Shown: positions 1-5,172 of the stretch, piece by piece
How the letters are laid out: every line of letters starts with the position of its first letter
Position numbering within the stretch: the first letter of the stretch is position 1
From: an uncultured Eubacteriaceae bacterium
Lineage (GTDB): Bacteria; Bacillota; Clostridia; Lachnospirales; CAG-274
Direction: 5' to 3'
Assembly: GCA_946534775.1 (NCBI GenBank)
Contig: CAMNCZ010000099.1
Coordinates: 1 to 5,622 of the forward strand
DNA: 5,622 nucleotides
The notes under the pieces: generated by a model
What the model saw: only the letters and a program-made list of their open reading frames with translations
Databases searched by the model: none
What the model was told of the DNA's origin: nothing
Position numbers and translations under genes: made by a program

Positions 1-879
1 CTGCTTTACTTCGTCGGGAACAGTAAAGGGTTCGGCAGTCCAGCCAAGGTTCTTTTTGGTAAGTTCCAGCTCTTCCTCGCCAAGAGGTTCGCCGTGTGCT
101 TTGTTTGTGCCTGCTTTATTGGGTGCGCCAAAACCTATCTGTGTTTTTATCTCTATAATAGAGGGCTTGTCCTTTTCGTCCTTTGCCGCCTCGATAGCCC
201 TGCCTATCGCCGCGGTATCAGTACCGTCTTCAACCAACTGATAATGCCAGTTTACAGACTCGAAACGTTTTTTAATATCTTCTTTGAACGCAAGGTCTGT
301 GCCGCCTTCGATAGTAATATCGTTTGAATCGTACAAAATTATTACTTTTCCGAGTCCCATTAATCCCGCAAAAGATGCAGCCTCATAGGAAATACCTTCC
401 ATAAGACAGCCGTCACCGCAAAGCGCGTAGGAATAATGGTCGATAATATCAAAACCGGGGCGGTTGAATTTAGCCGCAAGGAAACTTTCCGCAACAGCCA
501 TACCTACGGCGTTTGTAAAGCCCTGGCCAAGCGGACCCGTACTTGCCTCTACCCCCACGGTATGACCGAACTCGGGATGACCCGGTGTTTTGGAGCCGAA
601 TTGTCTGAACTGCTTTATATCCTCCATAGAAACAGGATAACCGAAAAGGTGCAAAAGCGAATATAACAGCATAGATCCATGACCCGCCGAAAGAACGAAA
701 CGGTCGCGGTCTATCCAGTTTGGATCGCTCGGGCTGTGTTTAAGATGATTTGACCAAAGTTCAAGGCCTATCGGCGCAGCACCCATTGCAACGCCGGGAT
801 GTCCCGATTTTGCCTTTTGTATCGCCTCTGCGCTTAATATCCTTATACAATTTACAGTCATATTCTCTGCCGAACTCAT
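1..879 (-). CDS. tkt: Transketolase, N-terminal part (runs off the window)
   Basis: Transketolase is the thiamine-diphosphate enzyme that moves two-carbon ketol units between sugar phosphates in the non-oxidative pentose phosphate pathway; it is cytoplasmic. My translation gives 293 open residues up to the window edge. Visible landmarks are KSGHPG (24-29), RFVLSAGHGSML (60-71), the substrate loop STGPLGQG (113-120), the diphosphate/Mg motif GDGCLMEG (155-162) followed by D184-S-N186, and GFGAPNKAGT...AHG with His262. These match the positions in the full-length E. coli-type enzyme. With no stop after residue 280, this is the one-chain type of about 660 residues, not the split two-subunit form, so over half the protein is missing. 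The start ATG at 879 has AGGAGGG (886-892) six bases upstream; an in-frame ATG at residue 7 has no such site. A consensus promoter lies just upstream, so the gene starts its own transcript. Identity is very secure. Confidence 0.97.
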   Translation of the reverse strand, partial: MSSAENMTVNCIRILSAEAIQKAKSGHPGVAMGAAPIGLELWSNHLKHSPSDPNWIDRDRFVLSAGHGSMLLYSLLHLFGYPVSMEDIKQFRQFGSKTPGHPEFGHTVGVEASTGPLGQGFTNAVGMAVAESFLAAKFNRPGFDIIDHYSYALCGDGCLMEGISYEAASFAGLMGLGKVIILYDSNDITIEGGTDLAFKEDIKKRFESVNWHYQLVEDGTDTAAIGRAIEAAKDEKDKPSIIEIKTQIGFGAPNKAGTNKAHGEPLGEEELELTKKNLGWTAEPFTVPDEVKQ

Positions 880-907
880 TATGAACCCTCCTAAAAAACT
901 TTAATCC

Positions 908-927
908 TTGTGAAAACAGGCAATTGC
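908..927. promoter_or_regulatory. Possible operator at the tkt start site
   Basis: Two operator-like elements lie where tkt transcription should begin. One is a perfect 8-base palindrome GCAATTGC (920-927). The other is TTGTGAA (908-914, plus strand), which equals one half of the general Rex operator TTGTGA-N6-TCACAA. The expected second half is absent: GGCAATT occupies its place and matches at only two of seven positions. This may be a regulator site or chance; assignment to Rex is weak. Confidence 0.2.
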
Positions 928-931
928 ATTT

Positions 932-960
932 ATTATACTACATTTTTGTGTATATTTCAA
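932..960 (-). promoter_or_regulatory. Sigma-A-type promoter of tkt
   Basis: On the minus strand a -35 TTGAAA (955-960) is followed by a 17-base spacer and a perfect -10 TATAAT (932-937). Initiation would fall near 925, giving a leader of about 45 bases before the tkt ATG at 879. The promoter lies between the structured repeat (985-1132) and tkt, so tkt can be transcribed independently of the glycan genes behind it. Confidence 0.8.
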
Positions 961-984
961 TATATAAAATCAATTATTTTTATT

Positions 985-1132
985 TTTATAGTAAACGACA
1001 AAAGTCTTTGGACTTTGGGCGTTTACTTGCGCCGACTGCGAGCCGCAAAGCGGCTTTATTCCTTGTACGCAGTCGTGTGCATGCCCCGCAGGGTTATAGT
1101 AAAGGACATTTTTAAATGTCGTTTACTATAAA
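985..1132. repeat. 148-base structured element with 16-base terminal inverted repeats (MITE-like)
   Basis: The ends are a perfect inverted repeat, TTTATAGTAAACGACA (985-1000) against its complement at 1117-1132. Inside are three hairpins in series. The left one pairs 990-997 with 1020-1027 and encloses AAAGTC/GACTTT (1001-1006, 1011-1016). The middle one pairs CGACTGCG with CGCAGTCG (1033-1040, 1068-1075) and encloses AGCCGC-AAA-GCGGCT (1041-1055). The right one pairs about 1094-1111 with 1114-1131 with one mismatch. The motif AGTAAACG or a one-mismatch copy appears four times in alternating orientation. No convincing protein is encoded and no clear target duplication is seen in the AT-rich flanks. 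It begins 17 bases after the epimerase stop codon. No U-tract follows the hairpins in the minus direction, so it is not a canonical terminator. A non-autonomous mobile element or a dispersed structured repeat fits best; family unknown. Confidence 0.6.
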
Positions 1133-1149
1133 CTATTTTAATTTACGTT

Positions 1150-1965
1150 TTAATTATTTTCCGTAATTTCAATGCTTTTTTCAAGCCCTATTTTATCACA
1201 TAAAAAAGCGATATTTTCGGCATAATACAAGCTGCCGAAGGCTTTTTGTACCGCGTTTATCTTCAATTTTGAAACTATCTTACCAAGCAGCTTTGAGAAA
1301 TAAATATTTCTGTTGTTGTATTTTGCAATATATCCGCACATTTCCGCCGTATTTACATATTGCTTGTTCTGCGGACAAATCACACCGTAAACATTGTTGT
1401 TTATTATATCTTCAATGCAGCTGACAAGGTTCTCTATATATATCATACTTCTTTTGTTATCGGTATAAGGAAGTATTTTTATTGTTTTAACCAGTTTTGA
1501 AAGCAGCCTGTAATTTCCCGGACAGTCTTTCCCATAGACCATCGGAGGTCTTATTACACTCACTTTAAAATCCTTATCGGCCATAGCAAGAAGTATCTTT
1601 TCCGCCAAAAGTTTGCTTTTGCCGTAATCGTTTGTCGGCAAAACGGGTGTATCTTTTGTAATTTTGCCGACAATAAGGCCGTATACACTCATTGTGCTTA
1701 GAAAAACAAAATGCTTTACGCCGTTTTTTTTTGCAGTATCCGCCAGTTTTTCGGTAAGACTGACATTAACTTTTTCATATAACTCGGCATCGGCCTTTTT
1801 ATTATGCACGATACCTGCCGTATGAATGACCGTATCGGTATTTTCAAAAATATTATCGGGGATATCTCCGCGTACACCGACACACCGCACTTCTATCCCC
1901 TTTTTTTCAAAATAGGTTTTGAGTGCCGTGCCGATATACCCGTTTTTGCCCGTTATCGCTATCAT
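1150..1965 (-). CDS. NAD-dependent nucleotide-sugar epimerase/dehydratase (extended SDR family)
   Basis: A Rossmann-fold enzyme that probably modifies an NDP-sugar in the cytoplasm, by 4-epimerisation or a 4-keto reduction or dehydration; the exact substrate cannot be read from sequence. Landmarks over 271 residues are the dinucleotide loop GKNGYIG (6-12, GxxGxxG), HTAG (48-51), the catalytic-region LSTMSVYG (89-96), the active-site YGKSK (Tyr114, Lys118) and IRPPMVYG (138-145). It is somewhat shorter than the usual 300-340 residues, the difference lying in the C-terminal substrate domain. Its ATG overlaps the sugar-transferase stop (ATGA, 1962-1965), and GAAGGA (1974-1979) upstream acts as ribosome binding site, so translation is probably coupled. 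Pairing with a phosphoglycosyl transferase resembles WbpV/WbpL-type gene pairs, suggesting that it makes the first sugar of the glycan (inference). It is the last gene of the cassette. Confidence 0.88.
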   Translation of the reverse strand: MIAITGKNGYIGTALKTYFEKKGIEVRCVGVRGDIPDNIFENTDTVIHTAGIVHNKKADAELYEKVNVSLTEKLADTAKKNGVKHFVFLSTMSVYGLIVGKITKDTPVLPTNDYGKSKLLAEKILLAMADKDFKVSVIRPPMVYGKDCPGNYRLLSKLVKTIKILPYTDNKRSMIYIENLVSCIEDIINNNVYGVICPQNKQYVNTAEMCGYIAKYNNRNIYFSKLLGKIVSKLKINAVQKAFGSLYYAENIAFLCDKIGLEKSIEITENN

Positions 1966-2549
1966 TCGTTTTTTCCTTCTTTAAAACCCGTTCTTTTAAG
2001 CACTATGCCGCCTGTTTTAAGTATAATGCCAAGATCCATAAAAAAGCCCATTTTTTCCACATAAACGCCGTCATACATAGCCTTGCCTTTTATTGAAAGT
2101 TCGTCTCTGCCGTTTATCTGCGCGTGTCCCGTAAGGCCGGGGCGAATGGAATTTGCGCCGTATTTGTCACGTTCCGCTATCAGATCGTACTGATTGTAAA
2201 GCGCGGGGCGCGGACCGACTATACTCATATCGCCTTTGATAATATTGATAAGCTGCGGAAGTTCGTCAAGGCTGAATTTTCTCAGAAAATCCCCTACCTT
2301 TGTGATATGGCTGTTCGGGTCTTCCAGTAAATGTGTCGGAACATCTTTCGGAGTGTCCATTTTCATAGTTCTGAATTTATATATCATAAATTCTTTTTTA
2401 TCTTTGCCCACTCTTCTTTGTTTGAAAATAACAGGACCCTTATCATCACTTATTATCATTACCGCAATAATAATATATACCCACCATATCATCAAAAGTG
2501 CAATAACGCTTAAAACAACATCAAGCACACGTTTTACCTTTAAATACAT
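1962..2549 (-). CDS. Undecaprenyl-phosphate phosphoglycosyl transferase (bacterial sugar transferase family)
   Basis: This enzyme starts a surface glycan by transferring a sugar-1-phosphate from a UDP-sugar to undecaprenyl phosphate on the cytoplasmic membrane face. At 195 residues it is the minimal monotopic PglC-like form, without the extra N-terminal membrane domain of WcaJ/WbaP. Visible features are one hydrophobic N-terminal segment (8-33), GPVIFKQRRVG (38-48), YKFRTM (57-62), the catalytic Asp-Glu in LDELPQLINI (D95, E96), GDMSIVGPRP (106-115) and RPGLTGHAQINGRDEL. The catalytic part is intact. Unusually, the membrane helix reads MIWWVYIII (20-28) and lacks the Ser-Pro pair that normally kinks it into a re-entrant hairpin. 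The start ATG at 2549 has AGGAG (2556-2560) six bases upstream. It begins 21 bases after the ligase stop and overlaps the epimerase by four bases, so the three genes look like one operon. The sugar specificity is not readable. Confidence 0.95.
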   Translation of the reverse strand: MYLKVKRVLDVVLSVIALLMIWWVYIIIAVMIISDDKGPVIFKQRRVGKDKKEFMIYKFRTMKMDTPKDVPTHLLEDPNSHITKVGDFLRKFSLDELPQLINIIKGDMSIVGPRPALYNQYDLIAERDKYGANSIRPGLTGHAQINGRDELSIKGKAMYDGVYVEKMGFFMDLGIILKTGGIVLKRTGFKEGKNE

Positions 2550-2570
2550 TTTTTTCTCCTTTTAAAATGT

Positions 2571-4382
2571 TTACTCTTCATCATTTATTTCAAGGTTGTT
2601 TGCCGCAAAACCAAGCCCCAAAAGTATCCAGAACAGCGGCGATACGCTTACTACACTGTCGGTAGTTGTGACCGAAGCAAGATAACCGATAACGCCCGCC
2701 GCAGCGCCAAGTCTTATACCAAGCAGCATATAGTTTTTGCATTTCAGCACCGACACGACTGTTTTTGCAATATATATCACAAACAGCGCTATAAGCAGCA
2801 TCAGCGATATAAGTCCGCTGTTTATTGCGACCTGCAAATAAAAACTATGCGGCTTATCTATTATAACATTGGGATTTCCCAAAAACTTCAGTTTGCTTAA
2901 TACATCTTTCTGCGGAAATTTAAACACATAGCAGTCGGGGCCCGCACCTATTATAATATTTTTTGCAATAAGCGGTATGCTCCTTGACCATATATAACCA
3001 CGGTTGCTGCCCAATCTTTCCATACCCTCAAAACCAAAAGACGGATAAACTGCATCAAGATCTATGGGGTTTGAGAACATATCGGTATAGACAAGGTTTC
3101 CGTCCGATATGTCAAAGTAAAAGCTGGTAAAATTTTTACCGTCACCCGATTTAAACTGCATAAAGCCATCGCTTGTGGTACTGACAGAACTTTCGGCAAC
3201 TCCGGGTACATCAAACGCAAGTGTTTCCTCAAAACCGCTGTCCGGCGTTTTTTCCGTCATTTCAAGTATGCGTATCTCACTGCCGTTTTCCGAAAATGCA
3301 ACTTTCTTTTTGCCGTTTTCGGCGCTTATAAGCACATCACCCGTTTCAACGGTTATTACAGTGGTATTGTCGTCCAATTTGCTGATATTTTTAAAGAAAA
3401 ACGGATTTTCCGCAGTTTGCGGATTTTTTATCGTTTGTCTGATAATATCTGCCTTCTGCGCTATCATTGAATTTCCCGAAAGGATAATTGCAGCCCCCGC
3501 TGCAAGACATATCACGCAAACTGCCGCGGCAACAATACCTTTTTTGCCGAGTTTTTTTATAAGATAAACGATCGATACCAAAACGGCAAAGCCCGTACCC
3601 GACAAAAAGCCAAGGAAACCGCCGACCGATTCGCAGCCCAGCATATTTACGAGCATCAGCGCCGCAAGCGCCAAAAGAACATATTTATACCATTTTTTTA
3701 TAGGTGCGGCAATTCCCGTTATCAGAAAAAGCGGACAAAGCATACCCGTATATATTCCGACGCAATTTGGATTATAAAGTGTGGAAAATACGGAGGTGAA
3801 GCGCATCGAAAAACTGCCCTGTACACTGCCCATAACAAGTTTTTTGACAAACTCGGTATCATAAGGGTTTTTGCCGATATACTGTAAAAAACCAATGCCG
3901 CCGACAAGCAGCGCACCCACGGAAAATGCGGATAAAAGCGTAAACATACTCTTTTTGCTGTCCGTAAATATCCTTGCCTCCACAAAAAGCAGCATATATG
4001 CCGCCCACATCCAAAATCCCTCAAATCGTTCGCTGGCGCCGTAAAAAGCCACAGTTTTATATGGTGAAACTATGGCAGAGACCAGGCTTAACAGCAAAAA
4101 CGCAAGCGGGATAAAATTTTCGGGGCGTTTTATTGCTTTTTTCGGCTCTCTGCCCCACATATCCGTAAGGGAATAAAGCGCAAGAATTGCCGATAATATC
4201 ATTATTACAGACATTTTGTAATAGCTGAAAGCATCTACTATATTCCATTGTGCGCGTACAACACCGTATTCATCGGCACGCGGATGCAGCTGTACCATTT
4301 TAACAATGATCGGCACAACAGCGGTTATTATGCATAATATTCCGCCTTTTATCCAATCCGTCCCCTGTTTTTTATTTTCCAT
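2571..4382 (-). CDS. O-antigen ligase/polymerase-like membrane protein (Wzy_C family) with large extracytoplasmic insert
   Basis: A 603-residue polytopic protein of the Wzy/WaaL/PglL superfamily, whose members act outside the membrane on undecaprenyl-diphosphate glycans, polymerising them or transferring them to lipid, wall polymer or protein. About nine hydrophobic segments fill residues 11-302 (for example 11-30, 54-72, 89-106, 146-168, 206-226, 231-248, 281-302). A hydrophilic, strand-rich region covers about 303-466, and further segments run from about 516 to 595. The family signature sits after the soluble region: SNRGYIWSRSIPLI (459-472), GAGPDCYVFKFPQ (479-491) and DKPHSFYLQVAINSG (509-523), with His512 as the likely catalytic-type histidine. 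The insert is larger than the usual periplasmic loop. The start at 4382 has GAGGT (4390-4394) seven bases upstream. No own promoter is convincing and a terminator hairpin lies immediately 5'. Whether it is a ligase, polymerase or glycoprotein transferase cannot be decided here. Confidence 0.9.
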   Translation of the reverse strand: MENKKQGTDWIKGGILCIITAVVPIIVKMVQLHPRADEYGVVRAQWNIVDAFSYYKMSVIMILSAILALYSLTDMWGREPKKAIKRPENFIPLAFLLLSLVSAIVSPYKTVAFYGASERFEGFWMWAAYMLLFVEARIFTDSKKSMFTLLSAFSVGALLVGGIGFLQYIGKNPYDTEFVKKLVMGSVQGSFSMRFTSVFSTLYNPNCVGIYTGMLCPLFLITGIAAPIKKWYKYVLLALAALMLVNMLGCESVGGFLGFLSGTGFAVLVSIVYLIKKLGKKGIVAAAVCVICLAAGAAIILSGNSMIAQKADIIRQTIKNPQTAENPFFFKNISKLDDNTTVITVETGDVLISAENGKKKVAFSENGSEIRILEMTEKTPDSGFEETLAFDVPGVAESSVSTTSDGFMQFKSGDGKNFTSFYFDISDGNLVYTDMFSNPIDLDAVYPSFGFEGMERLGSNRGYIWSRSIPLIAKNIIIGAGPDCYVFKFPQKDVLSKLKFLGNPNVIIDKPHSFYLQVAINSGLISLMLLIALFVIYIAKTVVSVLKCKNYMLLGIRLGAAAGVIGYLASVTTTDSVVSVSPLFWILLGLGFAANNLEINDEE

Positions 4383-4395
4383 CTGTCACACCTCA

Positions 4396-4420
4396 TAAAA
4401 AAAGGGCAGAAACTGCCCTT
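4396..4420 (-). terminator. Intrinsic terminator (or attenuator) after rex
   Basis: On the minus strand AAGGGCAG, loop TTT and CTGCCCTT form an 8-base-pair perfect stem (4402-4420), with a run of seven T (4403-4397) overlapping its 3' arm and trailing it. It lies 13 bases after the rex stop codon. The T run ends only a few bases before the ligase ribosome binding site (4390-4394), leaving no room for a promoter between them. Confidence 0.85.
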
Positions 4421-4433
4421 AAATATTTAACCT

Positions 4434-5069
4434 TTACTCTCCCTTATCGTTTCTGCTGAGTCTATAAGAAAGCGTAAGAAGACTGTCGGTAAGATGGACA
4501 TTTTCCACGGTTATACTGTCGGGCGTTTTAAGATCGACGTGAGAAAAGTTCCATATACCGCTTATATTATTTTGTACCAATATCGGCAGTACTTCTGCAA
4601 CATTTGTTTTTGGAAGCGCCAATACCGCAATATCTACCTTATTGGTTTTAAGATAGTTGTCAAGCCCCGACACATCCATTATCTCTATACCACGGATGTT
4701 AAGGCCGATAAGTCTTGGGTTTTTGTCAAAAACCGCGGTAAATTTAAAGCCGCGTTTTTGGAAATTACCGTAGTTTGCAAGCGTTTGGCCAAGGTTGCCG
4801 CCGCCTATTATAATAAGATTATAGGTACGCTGAAGGCCTAAAATAGCCTTTATTTCCTCGTAGAGAAGTTCTACATTATACCCGTATCCCTGCTGTCCGA
4901 AGCAGCCGAATTTGTTAAGGTCCTGCCTTATCTGCGATGCCGTAAGGTTCATTCGCCTTGCAAGATCGTTTGAAGAAATACGAGTAACGCCGTGTTCAAG
5001 CAGATCGCCGAGATAGCGATAGTATCTGGGTAAACGCTTTATAACGGCAATTGAGATATCCTTTTGCAT
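4434..5069 (-). CDS. rex: Redox-sensing transcriptional repressor Rex
   Basis: Rex is a homodimeric DNA-binding protein that senses the NADH/NAD+ ratio; NADH releases it from DNA and relieves fermentation and redox genes. The 211 residues are full length. An N-terminal winged helix carries RLPRYYRYL (12-20), GVTRISSNDLARR (27-39), the recognition segment TASQIRQDLNKFG (43-55) and FGQQGYGYNV (57-66). The Rossmann domain has IIGGGNLGQTLANYG (87-101), Asp115 at the end of the second strand (AVFDKNPR), and GIWNF (171-175). The C-terminal helix VENVHLTDSLLTLSYRL (188-204) is the domain-swapped segment. A small oddity is NFSH (174-177) where many family members have NFAP. The ATG at 5069 has AAGGTG (5077-5082) seven bases upstream. 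It has its own perfect promoter and a terminator, so it can be monocistronic; an inverted repeat at its start site suggests autoregulation. Confidence 0.97.
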   Translation of the reverse strand: MQKDISIAVIKRLPRYYRYLGDLLEHGVTRISSNDLARRMNLTASQIRQDLNKFGCFGQQGYGYNVELLYEEIKAILGLQRTYNLIIIGGGNLGQTLANYGNFQKRGFKFTAVFDKNPRLIGLNIRGIEIMDVSGLDNYLKTNKVDIAVLALPKTNVAEVLPILVQNNISGIWNFSHVDLKTPDSITVENVHLTDSLLTLSYRLSRNDKGE

Positions 5070-5082
5070 TTTACTTCACCTT

Positions 5083-5100
5083 AGACGGCAAATGCCGCCT
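5083..5100 (-). promoter_or_regulatory. Hairpin in the rex leader next to the ribosome binding site
   Basis: On the minus strand AGGCGGC, loop ATTT and GCCGTCT pair over seven bases with one G-U pair. The stem ends directly against the AAGGTG ribosome binding site (5077-5082). It has no following T-run in the direction of rex, so it is not a terminator. It may protect the RNA 5' end or tune translation; no function is shown. Confidence 0.4.
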
Positions 5101-5106
5101 TTTTCC

Positions 5107-5126
5107 TTGTTAATGTTTATTAATTG
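5107..5126. promoter_or_regulatory. Imperfect Rex-operator-like inverted repeat at the rex start site
   Basis: The core TTAAT-GTTT-ATTAA (5110-5123) is a perfect inverted repeat, and the left side extends to TTGTTAA (5107-5113), equal to the half-site of the clostridial Rex operator TTGTTAA-N4-TTAACAA. The right side reads TTAATTG, not TTAACAA, and the gap between the halves is six bases, not four, so the full consensus is not met. Its place just downstream of the -10 box, over the expected start near 5120, suits a repressor site and would fit negative autoregulation of rex. Confidence 0.4.
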
Positions 5127-5155
5127 ATTATATACTTTTTTTCGCAATATGTCAA
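5127..5155 (-). promoter_or_regulatory. Consensus sigma-A promoter of rex
   Basis: Reading the minus strand, -35 TTGACA (5150-5155), a 17-base spacer and -10 TATAAT (5127-5132) match the housekeeping consensus at all twelve positions. The predicted start is near 5120, giving a leader of about 50 bases. The -35 box lies about 18 bases beyond the metallopeptidase stop codon, and no terminator is visible between that gene and rex, so some read-through into rex is also possible. Confidence 0.88.
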
Positions 5156-5172
5156 TATTTATTCCCACTGCA

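Noticed and set aside
910..1131. Short plus-strand frames (to 1115 and 1131) across the structured repeat
   Set aside because: They consist of AT-rich spacer and hairpin DNA, have no good ribosome binding site and overlap the tkt promoter; they are unlikely to be genes.
1094..1131. Right hairpin of the repeat as an intrinsic terminator for the glycan cassette
   Set aside because: In the minus direction the stem is followed by CCCTGCGGGG, not a T-run, so it lacks the hallmark of an intrinsic terminator; Rho-dependent or partial termination cannot be excluded.
1150..1965. Epimerase as a truncated pseudogene because of its 271-residue length
   Set aside because: All cofactor and catalytic motifs are intact, the start is coupled to the upstream gene, and no frameshifted continuation is apparent downstream of 1150; a short family member is the simpler reading.
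3175..3567. 130-residue plus-strand open frame
   Set aside because: It is entirely antisense to the well-supported ligase gene, has no recognisable motif or ribosome binding site, and its serine/proline/phenylalanine-rich composition is what an antisense frame of a membrane gene gives.
4461..4489. Promoter for the ligase inside the 3' end of rex (CCGACA-17-TATAGA)
   Set aside because: It matches only four of six bases in each box and lies in coding sequence; too weak to annotate as a feature.
4494..4841. 115-residue plus-strand open frame
   Set aside because: It is antisense to rex, whose motifs are conserved throughout; no family resemblance or start signal is seen.
5084..5104. Plus-strand terminator-like hairpin (GACGGC/GCCGCC followed by TTTTT)
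   Set aside because: No plus-strand gene precedes it. On the minus strand the same stem lies in the rex leader, which is the more sensible reading.
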